Shown: positions 23,552 through 34,149 of the stretch, piece after piece
Numbering within the stretch: the stretch's first letter is position 1
How the letters are laid out: each line of letters opens with the position of its first letter
Origin: Gonatopus flavifemur
Taxonomy: Eukaryota; Arthropoda; Insecta; Hymenoptera; Dryinidae
Reading direction: 5' to 3'
Assembly (NCBI GenBank): GCA_018340375.1
Contig: JAFFJZ010000010.1
Span: 9,610,001 to 9,674,000 of the forward strand
Length of the DNA stretch: 64,000 nucleotides
The notes under the pieces: generated by a model
What the model was told of the DNA's origin: nothing
Databases searched by the model: none
The model's input: only the letters and a program-made list of their open reading frames with translations
Position numbers and translations under genes: made by a program

Positions 23552-24343
23552 TAACCTTTGAACTATATTTTGTCAAATTTGAATGTTAAAATTCTGGTAA
23601 TTGAGCCAGTTATAAACATTTCTCTGACGCATCTCGGAAAAAAACGGTTGTCAAGATTTCTCAAGAACTACACGACCGATTCTCATGAAATTTCACACAG
23701 GTCTTCGAGATTCAATTCACAAGAACTTGGACGAAGGATGTCCCCTCCTTTCAATTACAATTATTTTTTTTTCTTCAAAATGTAGTGTAAATTTCACCGA
23801 AATTTTTATTTTTTTGTGAAAACGTCTGCCAAAAATCCAATCTTCACTTGTTGTTTTTTTCCTTCGTCCAAGTTCTATTTTATGGTCTCAACTAAAACAC
23901 GGATTTTGGTTTTTTTCATTTTGGTTGATTCTGTTTTGAATTCTGCTGTCAACACGGATGCACCTTTTTCCGAGGGGTCGTCGGAAATGACGTCGCAATC
24001 GCGGAGTTTTGTTCATCTCTTACGAAAATTTCATAAATTTTTTGTCAAATATGTATCTTTGAGACAGTAAAAAGTTTGAATGAGATATTTCATTTTTTAT
24101 ATGGGGGAAAATTGTTGAAAATAGGCCGTGTTTTCACCGAGGAAAAAACCCCCGTGATTCATATGGGACGACCCATGCGATCCAGTTGATGCGCATGTAA
24201 TGACCCATGCGACCCACTTGCTTCCCATGCGAAGACACATGCAACCCACCTGATTCCCATGCAAAGACCCATGCGAAGATATATGCAACCCATTCAAAGA
24301 CCCATGCGACCCACTTGATTCCTGTGCGAAGACCCATGCAACC

Positions 24344-24509
24344 CAGTGATGCCAGCATTTGATCGACCGAGTCGATTTTCCCTCTCCATCACATCTGTCT
24401 GTATAGAAATGTCACACACACAATCAAACCTCCGACAAAAGAAATTTGGTTGTATACAGCGGGATGGAGGGGGAAAATCGACTCGGTCGACCAAATGCTG
24501 GCATCACTG
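24344..24509. mobile_element. hAT-type MITE with perfect 8-bp duplication
   Basis: Inverted repeats of ~47 bp begin CAGTGATGCCAGCATTTG, two mismatches. The 8-bp duplication atgcaacc is exact at 24336-24343 and 24510-24517. CAGnGnTGCCA ends with 8-bp duplications are the hAT signature. 166 bp, no coding sequence; transposed by an enzyme encoded elsewhere. Confidence 0.93.
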
Positions 24510-24713
24510 ATGCAACCCACTTGATTCCCATGCGAAGACCCATGCGAACTAACTCGGAATTTACAGTAGGGAACCCTATTTGAAGCCTATCAGGAGAATC
24601 AGATCAGTCCCTTGTAAGGGCCTCTTAGATTTTCCTCATTCACGGTTTCCAGACTCTCACCTGATCAGGACCTTATGATGTATAGGGAATGCCTGATCAA
24701 ATTTCTACTAGGG

Positions 24714-25086
24714 TCATTTCACAATTAGTTTTGTTCATCGTAGGTTAAAGCAGTTTCAATCAATACAAATATCGTTGAGATAAGGAAACCCTCCACGTTC
24801 GTAGGTTATAAAGAAAGAATCCATGGTGAACTTCAGAAATAAAATTTTCGAGAAATTTAGCATTGATTTTAACTACCCTCCAATTTTTTGTCAAGGCTTC
24901 ACCGCAAGGCCTCGAAAGATGCTAGACAACCGCTATAATCATTCCTACCAGCGTAACATCGAATATCTTGATTCATAACCAGTAATGCCAAAAATTTTGA
25001 GATCTAACGGCCTACATTCAATCAAATACTCTTGTTGATCGGAATGACAACAATGACAATGTTTCTGGCAACACGATTTACAGCAG
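24714..25086. other. AT-rich spacer
   Basis: No gene or repeat recognised. Confidence 0.35.
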
Positions 25087-25252
25087 TGATTCGAGACCGA
25101 GACCGTTTTTACCCTCTCCATCGACCGTTTCCCCTTTCTCCCACCGTGCGGACTAAGTTGGGCGAGCAAGAGAGGGAGTGATAATTATTCTTTCTCTCTC
25201 GGTGGGAGAAAGGGGAAGCGGTCGATGGAGAGGGTAAAAACGGTCTCGGTCT
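25087..25252. repeat. Long perfect hairpin, ~57-bp arms
   Basis: The arm attcgagaccgagaccg and its continuation through ccctctccatcgaccg to tttctcccacc is mirrored almost exactly around a ~50 bp centre. It may be a small hAT-like element (cag near both ends), but no 8-bp duplication is found. Confidence 0.75.
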
Positions 25253-25359
25253 CGAATCTGGCAGTATTTCTTACACTGTTCCTTCTCCTGTAGTCACCGA
25301 ATGTTCGAAGAATACATTGAAAAAAATCGATTTGAAAAATCACCGTGAAATTCTAGCGG

Positions 25360-25485
25360 TCGAAAGACAAGTGGAAATTTTTCAAAATATTACTGTGCAT
25401 TTTGTAAAACTTGTAGAAAATTCACTCATTTTTACAAGCTGCACAGTAATTTTGTGAAGAATTTTCACTTGTCCTTCGATTACTG
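25360..25485. repeat. Imperfect hairpin
   Basis: gacaagtggaaatttttc and attactgtgca on the left are mirrored by tgcacagtaat and gaattttcacttgtc on the right, around tttgtaaaacttgtag/ttacaagct. Confidence 0.6.
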
Positions 25486-25487
25486 AA

Positions 25488-26336
25488 CCCATGCAGGTAT
25501 TCACAGGACTGGAAAAAACCCAAGCTTGTCCCAGGATTGGCACGTGTATCATGAACAAACCTCCGTTAAAAACAATTGGACCCATGATGATTGGTTCCAT
25601 GATTGTCCCGCTGTTTGAATTGGATAGTTAGTCATGGGTCATTGCACTTGGTACAAGCTCGGCACCAGCGTAAAAATCAAGCTTCCGTTAAGATGATTAT
25701 TTAAGCCGATGTTGTCCACATAAGTGGCACAGTGGTTTCGATTAGTGACCGAATTCCGAGTTCACAATGGATAAAGACTTGTGCATAACTATCGGGCCAA
25801 GACCAGTCCAATCTCCTCCCGATGATTGGCCCCACACTCCAGTTTCACACACTAAGATAGATATATTCGATCTAAATAAGAATAAAACTTGACTCAATGG
25901 TAATAGGCTACTTTTAAAGTGATCATACACGGAAATCAACTGATCTTGAAGAACTCTCTACAGGATTTCAAGATGTCTTTCCCACGCAGAGATTAACAAG
26001 ACTGGGAAAAACTCAAGCTCGTCCCAGTCTTGGCACATTTAATCTATCGTTTCAAGATGATTCATATACGGTATTCTGAGGGAGAACTTTGAGCTGAAAT
26101 ATGGATCAAATTACTCTTCTCATCAATATCTGTGATGAAAGAAACATTGATTGATGCTTGACGAATCATTTGAACTAGGCTGGAACAAACCATTGGCCCA
26201 AGCTTGTCCTGATCTTATCATTCCCAAGCCTGGACCGAATTTATTGAATTGTTCAAGACAAGTCTCAGCAGATCTTGTGCCAGGCTTGGTCCATAATTGG
26301 ACCATTGTTCCATACACACATAGGAAATTTCACGGG
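25488..26336. repeat. Diffuse GGCCCAAGCTTGTCC-word region
   Basis: Words such as cccaagcttgtcc, tcccagtcttggc and ccaggcttggtcc recur in both orientations, separated by ordinary AT-rich DNA. CCC at 25488 and GGG at 26334 are both flanked by aa, but their inverted similarity is too weak to call an element. Confidence 0.35.
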
Positions 26337-27090
26337 AATTTTTGCAACAGAATTCTTTCAATGTATATAATATCGAGAAAAATAAGAGAATACATCAATT
26401 AAAATTCTATACAGGGTATACCAATGAAATGCACATGGAATTTTTTCACATATATAAACCAACTTCCAAAACGTGACCAACATCATCAGATGTAGAAGAT
26501 TTTCATTGGCTGCATTTCCAAGGAGCATATGGACATTCATTACACGTTTTTCATTAGTAGGGTTGTCGAGAAGCCAAGAAATATTCAATTTCGAGCCTTT
26601 TGCTATGGAAAATTATGTTTTCAACGTTGCTGTATCGTTGTTATGTATATACCTTATCGATACGTTCCTGGATTTTTAGGAATCTACCTCGGTGACTTCC
26701 GGTAGGTTATGATAAAAGACACTAAATCTCACGAAGAACTGGCATGAAGGAAGATACTGAGACAGAAAATTGGTAGAGTTTTACATAAAACGAAGTGAGT
26801 TTTTGAACAATATCGACTAACCAGTAAGAAGCACACAAGTTGAAGTACATTTTAAAGCAAAGAAGGTCAATCGCACCACGATTTGTGTAATTTTCATTCA
26901 AGTTGTGATAGGAGACACCGGGGATAGTTGAGTATAGGGGTGGGTAGACTAATGGTCAAAATTTCATCGACAATGCAAATGCTGCATTGTTTAACCAATC
27001 CTGGGAACATCGTTTGTAAGCGCTGCAAGACTATTAATTTATGAGACACAAGTAAAACTTTGCTCCCGTAAATTTTTGTTATTAGTTTTA
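26337..27090. other. AT-rich spacer
   Basis: No gene or RNA recognised. Confidence 0.35.
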
Positions 27091-27200
27091 CTACTATGTC
27101 CAAAAAATAAAGTGACATAGCATTAATTTTCAAAAATCTTCATTCGTTCTCCCAAATCAAGTTCATCGTCTTCAAAGTAATCGTATACTTGTGGTTCATA
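27091..27200 (-). mobile_element. Mariner 3'-end fragment
   Basis: TA then CTACTATGTCCAAAAAATAA, followed by the end of the transposase frame on the minus strand, matches the 3' end of the mariner at 50693 over ~105 bp. The rest is absent. Confidence 0.8.
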
Positions 27201-27589
27201 GCGACATAATCAAATATATCCCAAAAGTACAATATAAATATGCTAATATCTAATATAAAATTTTCACTGTATATTTGGGGCTTATGAAAATAATTTGAAG
27301 AAATCCCAGCCACGCCAAAAAAATATATCTTTAGAGAACCTAAGCATGATTGATCCCTGAGAATATATATCGAACATCTATGATTGTAACGAAACTCCTT
27401 CTGGAGATAGAAAAAATGTGAGTGTCATTTTTTAAAGCTACTTTTTTCTGAATTTCCGGTAAAATCGAAAGAAAGTGCACGGAGAGGAAAGAAACAGTTC
27501 TGGAAACATGGAATTTCATGTTTTAACGGTGACGTTATAAGGTGCTTCCCATCGCATAACGTCATATTCGGAAGACTGGGACTCATGCC
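27201..27589. other. AT-rich spacer with partial CACGGAGAGGAAA end
   Basis: At ~27479 a direct copy of the terminus found at 27592 appears (cacggagaggaaagaaac), probably an end of another element. No gene seen. Confidence 0.35.
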
Positions 27590-27591
27590 CA

Positions 27592-28007
27592 CGCGGAGAG
27601 GAAAAACAAGCTCTGGAAGCATGACGCACTTCACACTGAAAGACAGAGGTCATGATTATTTAGAAAAATGACTAACAATTTAGGGAAAAAGAGTATCGCT
27701 GAAGAATTTCCATAGTAAATTCATCAAAAGTTGATAAATTCACTGTAAGCGATAACAATAAAACCATCAACGTTTAGTATTTTCACTACGAATTTTTGAT
27801 AACCTTACTGCAAAGATTTTTCAGCGGTGCTCTTTTTCCCTAAACTGACAATCATTTTTCTGAATGTTAATAAATGTTATTCAAGTATTGATAACTCTTT
27901 TCTTTCCGTGCACGCATTTGTCATAACGAATTCGTACATTAAAAGCACGTTACGACAAATGCGTGAAGTGCGTCATGCTTCTAGAGCTCATTTTTGCTCT
28001 CCGTGTG
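27592..28007. mobile_element. CACG-ended element hosting another
   Basis: Left end cacgcggagaggaaaaac with ctctggaagcatgacgcac is mirrored by gtgcgtcatgcttctagag and gctctccgtg on the right. A 277-bp element (27634-27910) is inserted between. Confidence 0.65.
27634..27910. mobile_element. CACTGAAAG-ended MITE, ca duplication
   Basis: Ends CACTGAAAGAC and CTTTCCGTG, ca on both flanks. Subterminal tagaaaaatgactaacaatt and its near inverse are shared with 9936-11188, showing one family with two different dinucleotide duplications (TA and ca). Confidence 0.75.
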
Positions 28008-28282
28008 GCTGTAAACATTTCTTGAATTTTCAAAAGAAATTTTTCTATAGAAAAACACTGTACACAGTGGAGTTCGACACATCCAATAACACCAGCTTGA
28101 TAAATGAAAAAGATTTTGAACCTCTGAAGAATATATTTCAACACCGCGTTAGACTTCACGAAAATTTCTGTTTAATTCATTTAAGATATCTTGAGCACAT
28201 ATAATGTTACATAAAAATTTATACCAAAAACAAAATTGCTGCCATGACGAATTGATTCGTCACTGGAAGGCCTACAAAAAAT
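28008..28282. other. AT-rich spacer
   Basis: A 125-codon frame (27827-28204) runs into this from the element and has no domain; not called. Confidence 0.35.
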
Positions 28283-28551
28283 GGTGCCACTGAATTTCCT
28301 TACTGATATAACAAATTTTGTCAATAGAACCAACATCTTAGCTGCTAGAAGGGAAATTTTCGCAAGTAAACTAAGAAAACACCGGATTTGCTGCGAATTC
28401 GGAAGAGTTTGGATACGGCGAATTTCACCGCGCACTCGAGTCAATTTAATATCGATTGTAATGATTGATATTCAGTTGATTCAACCCCGCGGTGAAATTC
28501 ACCGTATCCAAATGCTCACGGGGTTGGCTCCAGTACTTTTTTTCTGAGTGT
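28283..28551. mobile_element. Two degenerate MITE remnants
   Basis: 28283-28375 is a diverged reverse copy of the core of 10582-10808 (agaaccaacatcttagctgc). 28384-28551 is a diverged copy of the 23350-23551 type, with gtttggatacggcgaattt mirrored and the right end CTTTTTTTCTGAGTG followed by ta. Confidence 0.65.
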
Positions 28552-28957
28552 AAACAATCGTATTTCTCCAGTTGCATATTCATAACTCCGTGTTTTCAAT
28601 CATTTTTCAAATATAAATTTCATATAAGACACAATGTTTTATGTTGGTAATGCGTGAGAAAAATAAATAATAAGGTTATCCTGATGAAAAAAGTCTATTG
28701 GAATCGAATGATCAATGAGATTCAATCAAACATTGCAACGGTAAATATCATCAATTTAACCGGTCGCATTGAGTTTCAACGGATTTGAAAAAGTATAAAT
28801 GATTATTCTCCGTTACAGAGTTTGTATAAATTTCATTAATAAATCAGATTCAATAGAGTTTTTGCACCAGTGTCCCGACGTGACGAACAGTCGCGTATTA
28901 ATAGTTTTGCGTATACAACAAACGAAAATACAAAGTAGTACTCGGTGTTGTTGGCGA
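28552..28957. other. AT-rich spacer
   Basis: Nothing recognised. Confidence 0.35.
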
Positions 28958-29165
28958 CAGAGCCAGATCTAAGGGGGAGTAAAGGGGAGCACGTGCCCAG
29001 GGCGCCAAAGCAGAGGGAGCGCTCTCGCTACGGAATGCAAATGTTACACTTGCATTACTAATGAATTTTCGAGCAAACACCCTCCTTGAACTCTTGAAAT
29101 TCTTTCGAAGGTCTTCGAATCCTAAGGAATCCAATGAACATCCTGAGGGCATCATTTGAAACTCT

Positions 29166-29376
29166 CATAATGTTATCTCAAAAATGTCGAAATCATCTCT
29201 AATGCGTCGATTTCTGTCAACTTTTTGATGTCTTTTTCAGAAGTTCTAAATGTTATCTAAAAGATATCATATAGGATAACTTTTAGATAGTATTTAGAAT
29301 TTTTAAGAAGGTATCAGAAAGATGGCAGAAATCGACGCATTAGATATTATTTCAACATCTTTGAGATAACATTATG
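29166..29376. repeat. Palindromic repeat, CATAATGTTATCTCAAA ends
   Basis: Both ends share cataatgttatctcaaa in inverse, followed by gcgtcgatttctg and its inverse, around a taaaagatatcata centre. Target duplication not found. Confidence 0.75.
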
Positions 29377-29776
29377 AAAGATCCTAATGTTGGCTAGCAA
29401 ATTGTTCACTACACTATTAATAGTATAGTTATTACAACCAGATTTTGACAGGCTCTGACCGCAATACTGTTGTCATCACCCTGCCGCAAATGTAAGATGG
29501 AAACGGATCGAAATGGACAAACAACTCAAAGAAACAGGTAGAAACGAATTGACTTTGAATCCAGTTTTTGTCAAATTGTTGTCAATTCACCCCGTCTCTA
29601 TTTGGCATTCACGGTAGGATACCACCATACATTTTTTTCAGTATAGGAAGAGTTCTTTACTCAAAATTCATCACTGATTCTTGTATGTTTTCCAAGAAGT
29701 TCCAACTTGCCTCAACTTGTTCTCCATATATTGGATTCGTTGTTATCACTTATAAAAACGAATTCATTGGCTTATT

Positions 29777-31107
29777 CCCAGTGAACACCATACGTAAATG
29801 TTACATAACACAGTAATCACAAGTTACTAAACTCTGTTATATGTATGTGATGTAATCATTATATACTCGTATTTCACGCTCATGTTACGTGACAAATTTG
29901 TTACTTCTGTGTTATGTATTAATTACATAGGCAATTTACCCTCAGAAAATATGACTTGGAATTTTTGTGATTTATTAGTTACGTGGTACCGTATGTAAAT
30001 ATTACAGAACATAGAAATCAGAAGTTACATACTTTTGTTATGTATTCGGAATGTAGCGATGATATAACATTCTACGCTCATATTACGTTACAACTTGTTA
30101 TTTCTATGTTACATGTTCTATGTAAGAAAATAAGAAAACCAGAAGAACACTGAGTCCGTGAATATTGGCACAATATTGATTCAATCTCTGTTCGAAATAT
30201 GAGTATAAAATCAAGAAAGTATTGTTTTTCAGCTATGTACGCAGTGACCACCGAAAGTAACATTGATTGAACTATTACTGTATGTTACGCAGCGTATCCA
30301 GGTAGAAACCCGCATTCAAAGTGCTTCAAGGCGCTGCTCTGCTACTTGGGTACGTAACGGTTATGTCAATGTTCCATTCAGTGGGTGCTGGGATGTAAAC
30401 ATAAAAGAAATGGAATTTGTTTGTAATAATTACATAATTCTTTAGCATTGGAGTAACATCGCCATGACATTGCAGTTGCACTGTAAGAAGAAACTGGAAA
30501 TTCGCGGTGCAACTTGACTGGAACATTTCAGTGCTAGTACTGGAATATGGATATTCCAGTCCTTATAATTGAAATGCATAATTTCGATTCCGTGAGTTTT
30601 CTTGATTGAGATTTCGAATAAAGATCGTAATTGTAGCGCATAAAATTGGTTCTCAAAGTCTCCTTTTGTGTATTCTAAATGTGAAGCAGCATATGTGGAC
30701 TTCCAAGGTAGCTATTTAGCAAGTCGCGTCATAGCTCAGCGGTTAGGTCTTAGGTTTCAGCCGGTAGGCAGGTGGGAATATAGGTTCGAATCCCGTTAAG
30801 TACATACGATTTTTCTCTCCATTTAGATAAGTGATCAAGTTCCTCAGCAATCTTGAAACACAAGGAATATGCGAAATCACTCCACGTAATAGAATTTTTT
30901 CCAATTTTTACAAATATTTTCAGCAATAATTTTGTGGGACGTTTGTGTAACGGTTACGTAAAGGTTCTGCTTTGTATTCAGGTAACTTTAATGTAACATT
31001 GTTCCTCACGTAGTTATGTAAGTGAGTAGGAAATTGTGATTCACATGGGACTCCCAAGTTATGTAATCGGCTACTTAATGTTTCACGTAACTGTGTTGTT
31101 CACTGGG
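29777..31107. mobile_element. CCCAGTGAACA element with GTTACGTAAC words, tt duplication
   Basis: Begins CCCAGTGAACACCATACGTAA and ends in the inverse of CCCAGTGAACAACACAGTTAC, flanked by tt. Words ttacgtaa, ttacataac and gttatgtaac recur at 29790-30120 and 30940-31100. The centre (30130-30930) is AT-rich and includes a tRNA-like sequence at 30727. No coding sequence. Confidence 0.78.
30725..30805 (+). ncRNA. tRNA-like sequence with consensus A and B boxes
   Basis: A box TAGCTCAGCGG (30732-30742) and B box GGTTCGAATCC (30783-30793) both match the Pol III consensus. Acceptor pairing is poor, so this is more likely a tRNA pseudogene or SINE head than a working tRNA. It lies inside 29777-31107. 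Confidence 0.5.
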
Positions 31108-32001
31108 TTACAAGCTAGAGCAATTGAGAGCACATGGAACAACCGAAACTTATGATTTTCTGCATGTAAGGTACGCTAAAAATATTTCTGAAATTAAAAA
31201 TGAAACAAAAGTTAGATGAAGGATAAGGAGCTGACATATGAACAATACAATAATGTAGCCTCGTATCATGAACATTATTTCAATGGTAACTGAGTAATTA
31301 GATAGAATTATAAATATACTTTTTGAGTTCAATCGAATAGGGGAAGAAAAAAGTAGGAAATCATGAAAACTGAAAAACTCTAAACACCCCTGAAATCCTC
31401 TGAAAAATTCTTCACTAAAAATCTCTGAAAATTTCAGGGATTCTCAGTGAAGTTTCTCCACTTCACTTTGAAATCTATAATATTGCAGCAGTATTTCGAA
31501 AGATTACTGAGACGTTTTACGTTCCGGGTCTATTTCGAGATGATTTTCTAATGCATTCTGCTACGCTGCGCCTATGTACATAAAAAAGGCGCTCATCGTC
31601 AATGGAGCGAACTCGGGATATTCATGTCCTTTGTTATTATCGTTCATCGGAATGAGACAGAGTCATTCCGAATGCGCTCAAGTTTACTGAGATAAATTTG
31701 CTTAAATGATACGAGAGCCGTTATTTCTAAATCGGTTTTCCAATAGTTAGAGGATTTTTTGAATGTGCATACATGTAGAGGGTCTGTAGGGTATTTTGTG
31801 TCAAATGTATATGGATACTTGACGGAAACTATTTTTCATTGTCCCCATTATTCACGTAGTTGACTCAACAGAGTCGGCCAACCTAGGGAATGATTCAATG
31901 CAACCTCCACAGTTGGTTGAACGTATTTAACCTCCTGGCGTAGTTGAATCAACTACCTTTGCGTTCACTTCACTGATCCTTTTTCTCAGTGTAAAAATAT
32001 A
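31108..32001. repeat. AT-rich stretch with GTTGAATCAACT word block at 31854-31970
   Basis: Most of this is unique. At 31854-31970 gtagttgactcaac, ttggttgaac and gtagttgaatcaacta form another self-complementary word block. CTTTTTCTCAGTG followed by ta near 31982-31994 looks like the right end of a CAC element whose left end I cannot find. Confidence 0.45.
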
Positions 32002-32239
32002 CCCTGGTGAAAAGGAAGCGTGCATTACAATTAAGAGAGTATTTGAAACGTGGATTTAAGCATATACCCAGCGTAAAGTGAAACATCAATAGTAGTTCGA
32101 ACGTGTATTGGAAGTACATCAAACGTATTGGAAAAAATATCAATTGGAAGCGTAATTGGAGAGTGAGCAAGAAGTATGTAAGACGTAAACGGAAAGTCAT
32201 CTGACATTCTTACGCTTTCGTTACTCATTTTCACCAGGG
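32002..32239. mobile_element. CCCTGGTGAAAA element, ta duplication
   Basis: Ends CCCTGGTGAAAAGGA and the inverse of CCCTGGTGAAAATGA, ta at both flanks. Words like aagcgta/tacgctt and attggaa recur inside. Orphan ends of the same type lie at 33352-33363 (right) and 58254-58268 (left). Confidence 0.75.
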
Positions 32240-32648
32240 TAGCGATATTGAATACATCTTTAACACAATTTATACTACAAAATTTTCTCCGTGTATGTTC
32301 CTATGGATGGACTCCAATAAAAACCAATAATTGGATATTTAATCGATACTTTCGCTGAGAAAAGAGCACGAAGAGCTGATCCGTAATTTTAACATTTTTG
32401 TATATTATATTATCGAATACTATTTCACCTTTCATAATACAGGAAATAATTAAAACTCTATATTTATTGCATGAATGATAGTTGGATAGTTGATAAAAAG
32501 ATATATTTCAATTTTAATTTCAATTATTCCAGAAAAAAACTCATTCATTGAGTTTTTCTGCAAGTCATGTCAAAAATTGATTGAACGAACGCCGTGATCG
32601 AGTTTTGACCCCCTTAAAAAATTTCCTAGATCCGGCTCTGGTTGGCGA

Positions 32649-33043
32649 AGTAAAAGATATTCATCACTGTCAACGTGTTCACCGTTAACTATGCACTAGA
32701 TAATGTTTGACTTTACCAGGGCGCGTTCGATATTTACAGTTTGCTACCATTTCTGAATTTAGACGTCATTTCGTGTAAACAAATCAGCAGCAATGAATCG
32801 TGAACAAGATCTATCACGTAATCATTCATGAAACTTGGATGGAATACCAGAAGTTCAATGGAAATCCAATGTCGAACGGTACTGCGTTAATTAAGTATTG
32901 TTGATACATCGATATTTGGTTATTATTACCTCGCAATTACAGTCTAGATCAACTTCAGTCAATTCTAGGGATATCATTTTGTCATATTTTTGTACACTCG
33001 TTGCACGAGAAGAAATTTCTCTGTCGCGATGATTCCATTCCTC
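32649..33043. other. AT-rich spacer
   Basis: No gene or repeat recognised. Confidence 0.35.
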
Positions 33044-33262
33044 CACCTTGTATCCACGTCACCTCCACGGAGATGCGATGTGGAAGCTCCGATGCCAGAT
33101 GCAACGAGATTACCCCCTCCATCACACCCATCTGTATAGAAATCTCACACACACACGATAAAACCACCGATAAAAGAAATTTTATTGTGTGGAGCGTGTT
33201 GGAGGGAGTAATTTCGTTGAGTCTGGCATCACTGCGTGGAAGCGATGGACGTGCTGTTAGGT
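33044..33262. repeat. TCCACGTGGA-word repeat interrupted by a hAT MITE
   Basis: tccacgtcacctccacgg, gatgcgatgtggaag and tggacgtgctgttagg match 59795-59858 once the insertion at 33087-33234 is removed. Confidence 0.65.
33087..33234. mobile_element. hAT-type MITE, 8-bp duplication with one mismatch
   Basis: Right end in inverse is CAGTGATGCCAGACTCAACG; the left end is the diverged CTCCGATGCCAGATGCAACG. Flanks are tgtggaag and cgtggaag. The interior shares ctccatcac, tctgtatagaaat and cacacacac with 24344-24509, so they belong to one family. Confidence 0.82.
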
Positions 33263-33351
33263 GAATTGAAACGTGAAAATGTTCCAATTCCCTTCCAAAT
33301 TACGCTTAAATGACTCTTCGCTTGCGTTTTCGTTGCGCCTTAACGCTTCAT

Positions 33352-33449
33352 TTTCACCAGGGATTGCTTGTAGTGTAATAAAAACCACTCAAATGAATTC
33401 AACAGAAGAATTATTCAGCAGATTTGATACAAGATTAATCATTCAATTA
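33352..33449. other. Orphan CCCTGGTGAAAATG right end and spacer
   Basis: CATTTTCACCAGGG followed by at is the right end of a 32002-type element; no left end is found upstream. Confidence 0.4.
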
Positions 33450-33675
33450 CACGGAGAAAAATTTTCTATTATAAATGACTAGACTCGCTGGTATATTGAA
33501 GATATACTCGCATTTCGAGGTTATATACCAAACATTCTCTCCAAAAGTACCAGACTTTCCGTGAGGTAATGGTAGAATATTAGAATATTTACATTTTAGA
33601 ATATAAAGTCTGGTATATATCCTCAATAATATACTAGCGAGTCCAGTAACGTAGAATAGACACTTTTTCTAAGTA
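33450..33675. mobile_element. CACGGAGAAAAA MITE with inner palindrome, TA duplication
   Basis: Outer ends CACGGAGAAAAATTTTCTATT and the diverged inverse, TA on both flanks. Inside, gactcgctggtatattga (33484) and its near inverse form a second palindromic layer ending gcgagtcca (33640). Confidence 0.6.
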
Positions 33676-34149
33676 TATGAATACAATTTTCTTCTAGTTT
33701 CAACACAAACATTGTATTGAGCTCTGTCATTGCGATGAAGAATGATGAATCTGCAGAAAAATCGAGGGAGATTCGGAACTGATTTTACGATAGTGGATAT
33801 AACCTCCCGAACATCGGCACTCATTTTAATTAACAATATTAGAGTCGAGGGACCTTTCATACAGCCAATTTGGAGTGGATCCAATAAACTATGATCTTCA
33901 AGAGTTTTCGTGAAGTGGAAAGCATCATCCCTAGTAAAAGCAATCCATATATGTATATATAACCAATTTATTGATATTGAAACTCTACATGAAAACAACT
34001 TCTCATATATGTTGTTGGAATTCGTGAATTATTTTCACCACGGTGTTTCTAGATCTTACGAAATTCTGGCAAAACAAAAATAAAGTAGGATTCTGCAATA
34101 ATTTGAACACAATCGATTTTTTTGTATACATACGCTTGAAATATTATGA
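33676..34149. other. AT-rich spacer
   Basis: No gene or repeat recognised; the 109-codon minus-strand frame has no motif. Confidence 0.35.

Larger units (their letters stand above)
22728..24571. mobile_element. CATGCG/CATGGG-word element, aa duplication
   Basis: Begins CCCTACTGTAAATTCCCAGT and ends with the inverse (one short gap), flanked by aa. From ~22755 to 23180 and ~24155 to 24555 the DNA is a dense array of cccatggg, catgcg and cacatg words spaced 10-20 bp. The central part (23560-24120) contains an inverted gaacttggacgaagga pair. It hosts MITEs at 23350-23551 and 24344-24509. The 200-codon frame 22632-23234 is a translation of the array. Confidence 0.8.
22586..24713. mobile_element. 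CCCTAG-ended element, tc duplication, outer shell
   Basis: Ends CCCTAGTAGAAATTT and its exact inverse, flanked by tc on both sides. Removing the inner insertion (22728-24571 plus one aa) leaves a ~280 bp element with cctgatcagg-type words. The same CCCTAGnAGAAAT end recurs at 35474-35602. No coding sequence. Confidence 0.8.
28958..32640. mobile_element. hAT remnant with perfect 8-bp duplication, 3.7 kb
   Basis: Ends CAGAGCCAGATCTA and the inverse of CAGAGCCGGATCTA, one mismatch in 14, flanked by the exact 8-bp duplication gttggcga (28950-28957, 32641-32648). This is the hAT pattern; a CAGnGCCGGAT end with a nearby ggggagcacgtgccc is common among hAT elements. No hAT transposase or BED zinc finger frame is visible, so it is non-autonomous. 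It carries passengers at 29166, 29777, 31854 and 32002. Confidence 0.9.

Noticed and set aside
22755..24555. CRISPR-like array
   Set aside because: Words are degenerate, in both orientations and irregularly spaced, inside a transposon of an animal genome.
25488..26336. Additional CCC/GGG element with aa flanks
   Set aside because: The two ends share almost no inverted similarity beyond CCC, so equal dinucleotides could be chance.
28898..29155. 85-codon minus-strand frame with Ala/Pro-rich part
   Set aside because: Spans the hAT terminus and flank, so it is not an intact gene.
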